Part shown: piece after piece, positions 27,281 to 38,118 of the stretch | Layout of the letters: each line of letters begins with the position of its first letter | How positions within the stretch are numbered: the stretch's first letter is position 1 | Origin: Rothia dentocariosa ATCC 17931 | Lineage (GTDB): Bacteria > Actinomycetota > Actinomycetes > Actinomycetales > Micrococcaceae | Direction: 5' to 3' | Length of the DNA stretch: 64,000 bases | Assembly (NCBI RefSeq): GCF_000164695.2 | Contig: NC_014643.1 | Span: 2,046,001 to 2,110,000 of the forward strand | Program-made: the position numbers and the translations under genes | The notes under the pieces: generated by a model | Database searches by the model: none | What the model was told of the DNA's origin: nothing | What the model saw: only the letters and a program-made list of their open reading frames with translations

Positions 27281-27299
27281 TTAGGTGAGACTTACCTAA
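27281..27299. promoter_or_regulatory. IdeR/DtxR-type iron box
   Basis: TTAGGTGAGACTTACCTAA is a 19-base palindrome with one mismatched pair. It agrees at 16 of 19 positions with the actinobacterial IdeR/DtxR consensus TTAGGTTAGCCTAACCTAA. It lies about 230 bases upstream of norZ and 210 bases upstream of plsC, between divergent genes. An iron-dependent repressor binding here is inference. Confidence 0.6.
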
Positions 27300-27511
27300 G
27301 AATTAAGCAAGGTTTTTGTACTCTAATTTCTGGTGGGGTTCCGTAAGAATATGCATCTGCTTGAAATAATAAGAAAGTAAAGAAAACACTCCATAGGTTT
27401 TCATAATATCTTTGCTGATCCCGAGAAAGTTACTACCAGCGTCAAGCCTATAAAATCCGTATGGAATAATAAAGAACGGAGAAAACCACCAGAACCATAA
27501 GGAGTTCGGAC

Positions 27512-28192
27512 ATGCTGGCGTACAAGGCAGGGCAAAAAGTAGTAACGGGGCTACTGCGCACTGTATTCAGGGCACGGGTGACCGGGCTTGAGCATTTCCC
27601 AAAGAAGGGGCCCGTAATTGTGGCATCTAACCATTTATCCTTCCTCGACTCCATTATTATCTCCGCTATGATGCCCCGCCGAGTAGCATTCCTCGCGAAG
27701 GCGGAGTACGTAAATACACCAGGTATTCGAGGCAAGGCCATGAAGGCCTTTTTTGAAGCCGTAGACATTATCCCCGTGAACCGCTCCGACCGTTCGGAAT
27801 CCCTTAAAGCACTCGATCTAGCTCTTGAAAAACTTGAAGAGGGTAAAGTCTTCGGTATCTACCCTGAAGGTACACGATCTCGTGACGGGTTTTTATACCG
27901 CGGCAAAATTGGTGTAGCCTGGCTAGCCCATATGACTGGAGCACCAGTAGTTCCTGTGGGTCTTATCGGAACCGAACGTCTGCAGAAGCCCGGCTCAAAT
28001 ATGATTTACCCTCACCGGTTTACCATCCGCGTGGGGGAACCCATGCATTTTGAGAAGACCGGCGAGAAAATGACCGGTAAACAGCGCCGTCAGACCACCG
28101 ACCACATCATGGATACTATCGCTCAGCTCTCGGGCCAAGCCCGGAAGGACAAATACAACGTTTCGCCCTCCGCCGAGCGTGACGCAGGGTAG
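27512..28192 (+). CDS. plsC: 1-acyl-sn-glycerol-3-phosphate acyltransferase
   Basis: 226 residues of the LPLAT/PlsC family. Block I is NHLSFLD (His 41, Asp 46). Block III is YPEGTRSRDG (118-125). VVPVGLIGTER matches block IV. It transfers the second acyl chain to lysophosphatidic acid in phospholipid synthesis at the inner face of the membrane. AAGGAG lies 8 bases before the ATG. A hairpin follows the stop, so it is probably transcribed alone. The spacer upstream holds the iron-box-like site. Confidence 0.9.
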   Translation: MLAYKAGQKVVTGLLRTVFRARVTGLEHFPKKGPVIVASNHLSFLDSIIISAMMPRRVAFLAKAEYVNTPGIRGKAMKAFFEAVDIIPVNRSDRSESLKALDLALEKLEEGKVFGIYPEGTRSRDGFLYRGKIGVAWLAHMTGAPVVPVGLIGTERLQKPGSNMIYPHRFTIRVGEPMHFEKTGEKMTGKQRRQTTDHIMDTIAQLSGQARKDKYNVSPSAERDAG

Positions 28193-28221
28193 CGCTTGCC
28201 AGTCTAAAAACGAGTACACTT

Positions 28222-28258
28222 AACCGCGCATCCTGATTATGGATGCGTGGTTATTTTT
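28222..28258 (+). terminator. Terminator after plsC
   Basis: AACC-CGCATCC pairs with GGATGCG-GGTT across a seven-base loop, followed by TATTTTT. It lies 30 bases after the plsC stop and just before uvrC. Confidence 0.6.
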
Positions 28259-28283
28259 CAGTACTACACCGTGAGGAGCGTTC

Positions 28284-30257
28284 GTGGCAGATCCCCAGAG
28301 CTATCGCCCAGCCTCCGGCGATATCCCAACGCACCCCGGTGTATACCGTTTTCGTGATTCCCACGGCAGAGTTATATACGTGGGTAAAGCAAAAAACCTG
28401 CGCAACCGACTGAGCAGCTATTTCGTAGCCCCAGAACGGCTGAGCCCGAAAACCTACGCTATGGTGCATACTGCCGCCAGCGTGGAATGGACGGTGGTTG
28501 GCAGCGAGCTGGAATCTCTACAGCTTGAATACACCTGGATCAAAGAATACAAACCCCGCTTTAACATAGCGTTCCGCGACGATAAATCTTATCCCTACCT
28601 TGCAGTCACAATGCGTGATAAATTCCCGCGAGCGCAGGTCATGCGCGGTGATCGTAAAAAAGGTGTGCGGTACTTTGGTCCTTACTCGCAGGTATGGGCT
28701 ATTCGCGAAACTTTGGATGCGCTTCTACGCGTATTCCCGGTGCGTACCTGCTCGGCGGGAGTCTTTAAACGTGCCGAAGCATCGGGACGTCCGTGTCTTT
28801 TAGGGTATATCGATAAATGCGCAGCCCCGTGTGTAGGGCGTGTGAGCCCCGAAGAACACCGTGAACTAGCAGATGGGCTATGCCGTTTCATGGCAGGGGG
28901 CGCCGAAAAATTTATTACCCAGCTTACCCGACGCATGAAAGAAGCTGCAGCCGATATGGACTTCGAACGTGCAGCTGTATTACGTGACGATATTACCGCG
29001 CTAACAAAGGCATTTGAACGTAACGCCGTGGTTTTATCGGACTCTGTTGATGCTGATCTTTTCGCCTTTGCTCAGGACGAGTTAGAGGCATCAGTGCAGG
29101 TGTTCTTCGTGCGCGGTGGGCGTATTCGAGGCCAACGTGGCTGGATCGTTGAGAAGGTTAATGACGGTGGCGAAACTGAGCTAATAGAGCAGCTTCTCGT
29201 TCAGGTTTATGGTGAAATGGCAGCAAATATTGCTAGCGCTGCAGCTTTTGACGAAGATTCCGGGTTAGACGCCACACAACATGAGATCCCCCGACAGATT
29301 TTAGTTCCTACTATGCCGGAGAATACCCAGCAGCTTCAGGAATGGCTCTCAGGTATGCGTGGTGCCAAAGTCGATATTGCAGTACCGCAGCGCGGCGATA
29401 AAGCGGCACTGATGAAAACGGTCGCCGAGAACGCCCAACATTCCCTGACCTTGCACAAGAGCCGTCGTGCTGGGGATATTACCACCCGTTCAGCGTCGCT
29501 CGTGGAGCTCCAAGAAGCCTTAGAGCTTCCGGACCCGCTCATGCGCATCGAATGCTACGATATCTCCCATGTGCAAGGTACTAACGTGGTAGCCTCTATG
29601 GTGGTCTTTGAAGACGGCATGCCCACCAAAAGTGCCTACCGTAAATTCTCGATCACAGGGGATGCTGCTCGCGACGACACCGCCAGCATGTATGACGTCA
29701 TCACCAGGCGATTTAAACGTTATCTCACCGAGCAGCAGCAACGTGCGGAAACACCTTTGTCCTCGGGAGAAGTTACGGCTGATGAGTCGGTACAAGAACC
29801 AGCTAAATTTGCGTATCCGCCGAATCTGGTCTTAGTTGATGGCGGCCCACCTCAAGTTGCAGCCGCTCAGTCCGCCTTGAGTGACCTCGGTATTGAGGAT
29901 ATCTACGTGGTAGGTATCGCAAAGCGCCTCGAAGAGCTGTGGTTACCCGACGATGATTTCCCAGTGATTCTGCCCCGTACCTCTGAAGCGCTATACCTTG
30001 TGCAGCGTATTCGCGATGAGGCACACCGTTTTGCTATTAGCTTCCACCGCGCAAAACGAGGTAAAGCTATGGTGGCTTCTGCTTTGGACTCTGTGCCCGG
30101 CTTAGGCAGTGTCAAGCGTGCAGCGCTTATTAAACATTTTGGGTCGGTTGCTAAAGTACGGAATGCCTCGATTAAAGAACTCCAACAGGTTTCAGGCGTG
30201 GGGCCTGCGCTCGCGCAAAAAGTGCATGACCACCTCAACCAAAAGGAAACTGCCTGA
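28284..30257 (+). CDS. uvrC: Excinuclease ABC subunit C
   Basis: 657 residues, full length. The N-terminal GIY-YIG nuclease (GVYRFRDSHGRVIYVGKAKNLRNR) makes the 3' incision. The UVR motif (MKEAAADMDFERAAVLRDDI) binds UvrB. The RNase H-like C-terminal nuclease has LVDGGPPQ, and a helix-hairpin-helix pair (SVPGLGSVKRAALIKHFGS, VSGVGPALAQKVHDHL) closes the protein. It carries out dual incision in nucleotide excision repair. The start is GTG 28284, preceded by GAGGAG. It opens the conserved uvrC-rapZ-yvcK-whiA set. Confidence 0.97.
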   Translation: MADPQSYRPASGDIPTHPGVYRFRDSHGRVIYVGKAKNLRNRLSSYFVAPERLSPKTYAMVHTAASVEWTVVGSELESLQLEYTWIKEYKPRFNIAFRDDKSYPYLAVTMRDKFPRAQVMRGDRKKGVRYFGPYSQVWAIRETLDALLRVFPVRTCSAGVFKRAEASGRPCLLGYIDKCAAPCVGRVSPEEHRELADGLCRFMAGGAEKFITQLTRRMKEAAADMDFERAAVLRDDITALTKAFERNAVVLSDSVDADLFAFAQDELEASVQVFFVRGGRIRGQRGWIVEKVNDGGETELIEQLLVQVYGEMAANIASAAAFDEDSGLDATQHEIPRQILVPTMPENTQQLQEWLSGMRGAKVDIAVPQRGDKAALMKTVAENAQHSLTLHKSRRAGDITTRSASLVELQEALELPDPLMRIECYDISHVQGTNVVASMVVFEDGMPTKSAYRKFSITGDAARDDTASMYDVITRRFKRYLTEQQQRAETPLSSGEVTADESVQEPAKFAYPPNLVLVDGGPPQVAAAQSALSDLGIEDIYVVGIAKRLEELWLPDDDFPVILPRTSEALYLVQRIRDEAHRFAISFHRAKRGKAMVASALDSVPGLGSVKRAALIKHFGSVAKVRNASIKELQQVSGVGPALAQKVHDHLNQKETA

Positions 30258-30360
30258 GGCAGCACCCCGGGTATTTATGCACAGATAGCCGTCCGCCATA
30301 AGGGGTTGTCTAGTATGATGGAGAACTAAAGACAATTCGTATCAAAGGAGAAACTGCATA

Positions 30361-31251
30361 ATGAGTGACGAATTGCTAAATAAATCGCAAAAACCCCAGA
30401 TATTGGTAATTACCGGTATTTCAGGCGCAGGTCGTAGCACTGTTGCTAATGTCCTTGAGGATGAGGGCTGGTATGTGATTGATAATATTCCGCCACAAAT
30501 GCTGGAATCGATCGCGGAACTCGTTACGCAGGACGGCGCCAAAGTTCCGAAGGTTGCACTGGGGATTGACGTACGAGCCCGCGCGGTTTTCGACGACTTA
30601 CCAGCGGCTATTGAAACTCTTCGCAAATCTGACGTTGATTTCTCGATGCTCTTTCTAGACGCCAAAGATGAAACTATCGTGGCTCGCTATGAGGCACAGC
30701 GTCGCCCCCATCCGCTTCAAGGAGAAGGTCGCGTACTTGACGGTATACGTGCCGAACGTTCCCTCTTCGAGGGGCTTCGACTCGCCTCTGACCGCACGAT
30801 TGATACCACGGGCATGAACGTGCACGAGCTTGCACGTACAGTACGCGAGATGTTTGCTGACGGACCGGATAAAAAACTTAACCTTACTGTCATGAGCTTT
30901 GGGTTCAAACATGGATCACCCACAGACGCAAATTTCATGGCAGATATGCGCTTTATTCCAAACCCGCACTGGATTCCTGAATTGCGTCCGCTCACCGGAC
31001 AGGATGCCCCAGTACGTGACTACGTGCTCAGTAACTCTGGGACTGAGGAATTTATCAGCAACTACTTGGAAGCTCTGCGTCCGGTTCTGGAAGGGTACCG
31101 TCGCGAAGGAAAATACTACGCCACCATCGCTATAGGATGCACCGGCGGGAAACACCGCTCGGTCGCTGTCACGGAAGAAATCGCTCGGCGCTTGAGCGCG
31201 TTCCCTGAAGTTAATGTGCATGTGTTGCATCGTGATAAGGGGCGTGAGTAA
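30361..31251 (+). CDS. rapZ: RNase adapter protein RapZ
   Basis: 296 residues. P-loop GISGAGRST near residue 20, LDAKDETIVARYEAQRRPHPL, and a C-terminal FGFKHGSPTDANFMADMRFIPNPHW and IGCTGGKHRSV domain that are diagnostic for RapZ (YvcJ). In Gammaproteobacteria RapZ guides RNase E to sRNAs; in actinobacteria the conserved link to yvcK and whiA suggests a role in cell-wall precursor and nucleotide-signal control. AAGGAG precedes the ATG. The stop overlaps the yvcK start (TAATG). Confidence 0.96.
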   Translation: MSDELLNKSQKPQILVITGISGAGRSTVANVLEDEGWYVIDNIPPQMLESIAELVTQDGAKVPKVALGIDVRARAVFDDLPAAIETLRKSDVDFSMLFLDAKDETIVARYEAQRRPHPLQGEGRVLDGIRAERSLFEGLRLASDRTIDTTGMNVHELARTVREMFADGPDKKLNLTVMSFGFKHGSPTDANFMADMRFIPNPHWIPELRPLTGQDAPVRDYVLSNSGTEEFISNYLEALRPVLEGYRREGKYYATIAIGCTGGKHRSVAVTEEIARRLSAFPEVNVHVLHRDKGRE

Positions 31252-32321
31252 TGGTACGCATCGGTCATTCACCTGACCTGCCTGTCGGCTCTGACACCCA
31301 GGGAATCCCGAAACTACCCGCGTTACCAACTCAGGCTTTACGGCTTCTTAAAAGTACTCACCGCGTTACCAAAGTAACAGCTTTGGGGGGTGGGCATGGA
31401 CTTTACGGTTCGCTGTCCGCGCTTCGGCATGTCACAACAGATCTAACGGCTATAGTAACGGTTGCCGATGACGGGGGCTCATCGGGCCGCTTGCGTAAAG
31501 AGATGGGCGTACTTCCTCCAGGAGATCTGCGTATGGCTCTCTCGGCCCTTTGCGATGATACCGATTGGGGGCGAACGTGGCGAGACGTTATGCAGCATCG
31601 TTTTAGCGCGCCCGAGGGGTATAATGATGAGTTTCCTCTTGAATATCACGCCCTTGGAAACCTGCTTATTACGACGCTCTGGCAGCTTCTTGAAGACCCC
31701 GTTGCCGGGCTTGACTGGGCGGGAGCTCTGCTCAATGCCCGTGGTCGGGTGCTTCCTATGGCATTGGATCCTATGGTGATTTATGGTACGGTGCTACGGG
31801 AACATGCTGGCGGTGGCATCGAACGGGTGCGTATTAGCGGGCAGGTTAACCTCTCAAAAGAAAAGCAAGTGCACGATATTGGGCTTACTCCCAAAGACGC
31901 GCGCCCATGTCCGGAAGCGCTAACCGCTATTGAGGAATCCGATTGGGTAATCTTAGGTCCCGGGTCGTGGCGCACCTCCGTTTTGCCGCACTTGCTGTTA
32001 GAAGCACAGCGCGATGCTATCTGCCGTACAGAAGCTATGCGCTGTGTGGTTATGAATCTTTCGGATGACGAAGAAACCGCTGGATTCACCCCAGCCGCAC
32101 ATTTAGCACTCTTGAAACGATACGCCCCGAGTCTTCGATTGGACGCGGTCATTGCTGATGACGAAACACCCAAGTCTGTACGTAGCGAACTGGAACGAGA
32201 ATCAGAATCTATGGGAGCGCGTGTGATGTGGGCACCCGTACGAGCATCAGCTGAAAACAATGTACATAATCCTCTGAAACTTGCAGCGGCGTACCACGAA
32301 CTATTTTCGTTCAAGTTTTAG
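31251..32321 (+). CDS. yvcK: YvcK/CofD-like gluconeogenesis factor
   Basis: 356 residues. The nucleotide-sugar binding loop is ALGGGHGLYGSLSALR, followed by VADDGGSSGRLRKE and GDLRMALSAL. Both are typical of YvcK/CuvA proteins that bind UDP-sugars and support growth on gluconeogenic carbon and peptidoglycan precursor supply. The actinobacterial form has His where CofD relatives have Thr. It is coupled to rapZ by a one-base overlap and is followed by whiA after 136 bases. The first ~35 residues are weakly conserved. Confidence 0.95.
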   Translation: MVRIGHSPDLPVGSDTQGIPKLPALPTQALRLLKSTHRVTKVTALGGGHGLYGSLSALRHVTTDLTAIVTVADDGGSSGRLRKEMGVLPPGDLRMALSALCDDTDWGRTWRDVMQHRFSAPEGYNDEFPLEYHALGNLLITTLWQLLEDPVAGLDWAGALLNARGRVLPMALDPMVIYGTVLREHAGGGIERVRISGQVNLSKEKQVHDIGLTPKDARPCPEALTAIEESDWVILGPGSWRTSVLPHLLLEAQRDAICRTEAMRCVVMNLSDDEETAGFTPAAHLALLKRYAPSLRLDAVIADDETPKSVRSELERESESMGARVMWAPVRASAENNVHNPLKLAAAYHELFSFKF

Positions 32322-32457
32322 AGGTAAGGAGCGTGGAATTTATTTTCTATTTATGCCACCTCAAGATACACCGTTTCTCTAAGTAGAGCGTGTAGCATAG
32401 CTGAGTGCATTATCAGCACATCACATCATACGAACCTCACGGTGGGAAGGAACAACA

Positions 32458-33423
32458 ATGGCTCTTACCGCGCTCGTTAAGGATGAGCTGGCCAGATACG
32501 AAACGAGCAAAGCATCAGTACGTAAGGCGGAAATTTCGACTATTCTGCGCTTTACTGGTGGTTTGCACATCGTTTCTGGGCGGATTGTTGTTGAGGCAGA
32601 AGTTGATTCCGAACAGACCGCGTTACGCATGCAGCAAACCATTGCTGAAATATACGGGCATGAGGCTGAGATAACTAGCGTCAGCGGTGGCGGTTTACGC
32701 CGCGGCGGGCGTTATATAGTGCGTGTTGACGCCGGGGGAGAAGCACTTGCTCGACAAACCGGTCTTTTAGATTTGCGCGGCCGCCCGGTGCGGGGGCTGC
32801 CGCCTGCTGTTGTCAATGGCTCCGTTCAGGACGCCGAAGCGGTCATGCGTGGTGCTTTCTTGGCACATGGATCGCTCACAGAACCTGGTCGCTCATCAGC
32901 AATCGAATTTACATGCCCGGGGCCGGAAGCAGCGCTTGCTCTTGTGGGAGCGGCCCGGCGTTTGGAAATTATTGCTAAAGCGCGTGAGGTTCGTGGAGTG
33001 GATCGTGTTGTGGTTCGCGATGGCGAGACTATAGCCCGGCTTTTGGAGCGTATGGGGGCTCAGGACGCCCTTAAAGCGTGGCGCGAGCAGCGTACCCGTA
33101 AGGAAGTTCGGGCGACCGCGAACCGTCTGGCAAACTTTGATGATGCAAACCTGCGTCGTTCTGCTCAGGCAGCTGTGGCCGCGGGTGCCCGTGTAGAACG
33201 TGCTTTGGAGATCCTGGGAGACGATGTTCCAGATCATCTGCGCTATGCGGGCGAACTGCGTGCCATGAATAAGCAAGCCTCTTTGGACGAGCTGGGACGT
33301 ATGGCAGATCCTCCTCTGACGAAGGATGCGATCGCTGGACGTATTCGTCGTTTGCTAGTCATGGCCGATAAACGTGCAAAAGAATTGGGGATTCCTGGAA
33401 CTGAACTCCCGAAGTCTTCATAA
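32458..33423 (+). CDS. whiA: Sporulation-type regulator WhiA
   Basis: 321 residues. An N-terminal LAGLIDADG-like homing-endonuclease fold without catalytic residues ([38 protein letters not shown]) is followed by a C-terminal helix-turn-helix ([25 protein letters not shown]). In streptomycetes WhiA works with WhiB to switch on division genes. In a non-sporulating coccus it is expected to control cell division or chromosome segregation. GGAAGGAA lies upstream of the ATG. A strong terminator follows. Confidence 0.96.
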   Translation: MALTALVKDELARYETSKASVRKAEISTILRFTGGLHIVSGRIVVEAEVDSEQTALRMQQTIAEIYGHEAEITSVSGGGLRRGGRYIVRVDAGGEALARQTGLLDLRGRPVRGLPPAVVNGSVQDAEAVMRGAFLAHGSLTEPGRSSAIEFTCPGPEAALALVGAARRLEIIAKAREVRGVDRVVVRDGETIARLLERMGAQDALKAWREQRTRKEVRATANRLANFDDANLRRSAQAAVAAGARVERALEILGDDVPDHLRYAGELRAMNKQASLDELGRMADPPLTKDAIAGRIRRLLVMADKRAKELGIPGTELPKSS

Positions 33424-33437
33424 GTAATTGTCGTGTC

Positions 33438-33483
33438 AAGGGCAGGTTATCTGGACTCTCTACAGATAACCTGCCCTTCTGTT
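33438..33483 (+). terminator. Terminator after whiA
   Basis: AAGGGCAGGTTATCTG (33438-33453) pairs perfectly with CAGATAACCTGCCCTT (33463-33478), followed by CTGTT. Only 15 bases separate the stem from the whiA stop. Confidence 0.85.
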
Positions 33484-34904
<1,421 letters not shown>

Positions 34905-34947
34905 ACCTATCTACGCAAGGATAGCTACTTTACGAGCTGACGAGGAG

Positions 34948-34995
34948 ACCCCCAATTCTACAGCATGTTTTTACCGTAGAGTTGGGGGTTTTCTT
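34948..34995 (+). terminator. Terminator after gap
   Basis: ACCCCCAATTCTAC pairs with GTAGAGTTGGGGGT with one mismatch, followed by TTTTCTTG. It is placed about 45 bases after the gap stop. Confidence 0.85.
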
Positions 34996-35176
34996 GTACC
35001 ACGAAGTAAAAAATGAGGCGTGTATGTATGGAATATCGGTAGAACTTGCCTAAACCACCATCCGCGCCGCACCAGGCTAAAACTTGGTCATTTCAGCAGA
35101 CTTACGGCTGTGTGACCACCAGACTTCTGTATTATTGAAAATACACACATCCCCACTAATGTAGGAGGAATTTCCC

Positions 35177-36400
35177 ATGGCTAAGGCACTTGCAGAGCTG
35201 CTTGATGAAGGCGTAACGGGGCGTTACGTGCTGGTTCGTTCCGATCTTAACGTTCCCCTAAAAGACGGCGTGGTAACCGATGACGGTCGTGTGCGCGCAT
35301 CCCTGCCTGTTATTGAAAAATTGGCTAAAGCTGGTGCTCGCGTTATTGTAACCGCGCATCTTGGGCGCCCCAAGGGTCAGGTAGATCCCCAGTATTCGAT
35401 TGCTCCCGCAGCTGCACGCCTTGCCGAGCTTGCATCCGTTCCTGTAAAGGTAGCGACAGATCTTGTGGGTGAGGACGCAAAGGCGAAGGCTGCGGATCTC
35501 AAAGACGGTGAAGTCCTTGTTCTTGAGAACGTGCGTTACGATGCGCGTGAAACTTCTAAGGACGATGCAGAGCGTGGTGCATTTGCAGATGAGCTCGTTG
35601 CTCTCACCGGTAAAAATGGCGCATATGTGGATGACGCATTCGGTGCTGTTCACCGCAAGCATGCGTCAGTCTACGATGTGGCAAAGCGTCTTCCCGCGTA
35701 CCTTGGCGACCTTGTTAAGAAGGAAGTTGATGTTCTCTCAAAGGCTCTCAATAATCCTGAGCGCCCCTTTGTTGTCGTCATGGGCGGTGCGAAGGTCTCT
35801 GATAAGCTCGCCGTGATCGACAACCTGATTGGCAAGGCAGACTCCATTCTTATTGGTGGCGGCATGGGATATACTTTCGCCTATGCGCAGGGTTACGAGG
35901 TCGGTAATTCCCTGCTTGAAAAAGACCAGGTTGAGACTGTAAAGCGTTATCTAGAAGAAGCTCCCAAGAAGGGAACTGAAATCGTGACCGCTGTTGATGT
36001 CGTCTGGGCTGATGACTTCTCGGCAGAGGCTAACACTGAGATTCGACCCGTCGAAGATCTCACCGGCGGTAAACTCGGCGCCGAAGCAGAAGGTCTGGAT
36101 ATTGGGCCGAAGACTCGTGAGCTTTTCGCAGAAAAAATTAAGAATGCGAAGACTATTTTCTGGAACGGCCCGGTAGGCGTTTTTGAACTTGCTCCCTTTG
36201 CCGGTGGTACGAAGGCCGTTGCGGAGGCAATTGTTGAGTCTGATGCATTCTCCATCATTGGTGGTGGCGACTCTGCATCGGCTGTGCGCAACCTTGGCTT
36301 TGCTGACGAACAGTTCGGACACATCTCTACGGGTGGCGGTGCATCGCTCGAATACATTGAGGGTAAGACCCTGCCAGGTTTGGACGCTCTAGGCGCATAA
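35177..36400 (+). CDS. pgk: Phosphoglycerate kinase
   Basis: 407 residues. VLVRSDLNVPL and RVIVTAHLGRPKG near the N-terminus bind 3-phosphoglycerate. VVMGGAKVSDKLAVIDNL and the Gly-rich GGGDSASAV with FGHISTGGGASLE bind nucleotide. It makes ATP from 1,3-bisphosphoglycerate. TAGGAGGA lies 8 bases before the ATG. It has its own promoter region after the gap terminator, and a strong terminator after it. Confidence 0.98.
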   Translation: MAKALAELLDEGVTGRYVLVRSDLNVPLKDGVVTDDGRVRASLPVIEKLAKAGARVIVTAHLGRPKGQVDPQYSIAPAAARLAELASVPVKVATDLVGEDAKAKAADLKDGEVLVLENVRYDARETSKDDAERGAFADELVALTGKNGAYVDDAFGAVHRKHASVYDVAKRLPAYLGDLVKKEVDVLSKALNNPERPFVVVMGGAKVSDKLAVIDNLIGKADSILIGGGMGYTFAYAQGYEVGNSLLEKDQVETVKRYLEEAPKKGTEIVTAVDVVWADDFSAEANTEIRPVEDLTGGKLGAEAEGLDIGPKTRELFAEKIKNAKTIFWNGPVGVFELAPFAGGTKAVAEAIVESDAFSIIGGGDSASAVRNLGFADEQFGHISTGGGASLEYIEGKTLPGLDALGA

Positions 36401-36418
36401 CTCTTATTGCGCTGCCGC

Positions 36419-36470
36419 TAGGAAAACGCACCCGGCTCTCAACCTCAAGGACGTGCCGGGTGCGTTCCTA
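36419..36470 (+). terminator. Terminator after pgk
   Basis: AACGCACCCGGC pairs with GCCGGGTGCGTT, and flanking AGG and CCT extend the stem. The loop is about 20 bases. It ends about 70 bases after the pgk stop. Confidence 0.8.
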
Positions 36471-36518
36471 TATGCTCATAGATAGATAGCCATAACCCAC
36501 ATCGCAAGGATGCATTCC

Positions 36519-37976
36519 ATGGGATTTTTCTCTAAATACTTTGGTTCCCGCGAAGCTACAACAGTCGCAGACTATGAACGTGAAGTGCGGCAAGAAAGAC
36601 AGGCATCCGCTCAAAATCTGAAAGAGCCTCGGAAGATGGGCGAAGCTAAAGTCGCATCAGCTTCAGAACATCCGGATTATTTGTATGGTGCCTCTGCTGA
36701 TAACCCGTCAGAATTTTGGGAGAACTCGGCAGCTGATCGGGACCACAAACTGACTATCACCATGCTGCAAGCACAAAAATCTAGAGATCTTATTCAGACA
36801 CTAGCAACTGACCTTGAAGATCACCTGGACGAGCTCCCTAGTTATCTAGAGAAAACCGTGACGGAGCTTCATCAAAAAACTACTCAAGCGCTCCTGAGCT
36901 ACTACACTTATAACGCTGCGTGGGAGATAAACCCACAAAACCCAGAATTTGCCGAATATTATTTTCCGAGTTATAACGCTGCATACGATATTGTAAAAGT
37001 TGCTTACCGGTGTCTGCAGAATAATATCTGGACTACAACTAATATCTCAGGGCAAAAACACGAGATGATACGTATCTTATCTGAACGTGCACAAGATACG
37101 GCGCAGATTATTCCAGAGATTATGCCAACAGTTATAGATTCCCCGGTAGTCATGGCTCCATCAGACGCATTTCTTATTTCTGTAGAAGAACGTCAGAGCA
37201 TTCTGAAGACAGGACAGCGTGTTGCCCAAGAAGCGATAGTACGCGCCCAGCACCTTGCCCAAAAGGCTAAGTCACAACCTGAAACGGGACTCTATAATCT
37301 AGCACTCGCGTATGAATCGGGCGCCTCAGATCTTGTACTTGCCCTTGAAAACTATGCAGACTGTGCGCGGGAAAGTCAACTGCTGCATGTGGATTTTGTT
37401 ACTGCTTTTCGTCAAGTAGTAAGAATTTTGCGGGAGACTTCTGGCGATGAACAGTACGTTCATATACTCGAATATCTCGCGAGATTAGAGTCTATATCGA
37501 TAAGAGCATTGGAATATTACTCTCTTGCTGACGACGCTGATACTGTGCTCTACCTTCTGGATCTTGTGCATTCGGATGTTCCTGAACAGACCTTTACAGA
37601 GATTTTGGGCTGTTTGCTTGAACCGTACCGGCGCTACCTCACAATGCTGCTGACTCAGTGGGATATCTATGCTCTAGGAAATTTTGCTCCGCTTATGGTA
37701 GCGACCTATGCGATGTATACCCATGCGCGTATATGTTATGAGGAAGCATTGGCTGAGAATGGAAATACCCTACAGGCCTGGAGCCTCGCCCACAGCGCTC
37801 ATGAGGCGATCGTGATGGCGCATCGTTATGCGTACACTGATTACTGTGAGATGTTTCAAGATTACGACGAAGAAGAACTTGATGCTCTAATACTGCAGAA
37901 CATGTCGGAAAATACTCGGGAATTCTTCATACAGGAGACAGAACAAATGGCAAACGCCTGGAAACTTGATCTGTAG
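36519..37976 (+). CDS. Hypothetical all-helical protein between pgk and tpiA
   Basis: 485 residues from ATG 36519 (MGFFSKYFGSRE), preferred over ATG 36510 because AAGGA (36506-36510) is then eight bases upstream. I do not recognise the family. The N-terminal ~80 residues are charged and probably flexible. The rest is rich in helices with Leu/Ala/Tyr, with segments such as TGLYNLALAYESGASDLVLALENYADCARES that look TPR- or HEAT-like. There is no signal peptide, membrane segment or catalytic motif. It lies on the plus strand between the conserved pgk and tpiA genes, with a terminator before it. Codon use is less biased than in the glycolytic genes, which suggests a later insertion. Confidence 0.75.
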   Translation: MGFFSKYFGSREATTVADYEREVRQERQASAQNLKEPRKMGEAKVASASEHPDYLYGASADNPSEFWENSAADRDHKLTITMLQAQKSRDLIQTLATDLEDHLDELPSYLEKTVTELHQKTTQALLSYYTYNAAWEINPQNPEFAEYYFPSYNAAYDIVKVAYRCLQNNIWTTTNISGQKHEMIRILSERAQDTAQIIPEIMPTVIDSPVVMAPSDAFLISVEERQSILKTGQRVAQEAIVRAQHLAQKAKSQPETGLYNLALAYESGASDLVLALENYADCARESQLLHVDFVTAFRQVVRILRETSGDEQYVHILEYLARLESISIRALEYYSLADDADTVLYLLDLVHSDVPEQTFTEILGCLLEPYRRYLTMLLTQWDIYALGNFAPLMVATYAMYTHARICYEEALAENGNTLQAWSLAHSAHEAIVMAHRYAYTDYCEMFQDYDEEELDALILQNMSENTREFFIQETEQMANAWKLDL

Positions 37977-38118
37977 CTTTTCGGAGTAGGCCTGACTAGC
38001 CTAAAAATCCAGATAAAACCTAGAGCATTTAGTGTTTTTTGAGTGATCAAACCATTAAAATAGAAGATAGAAATTTCCGAATCTATACCCTGATTTTTTG
38101 GGGGATTGGAGCGAAAAT

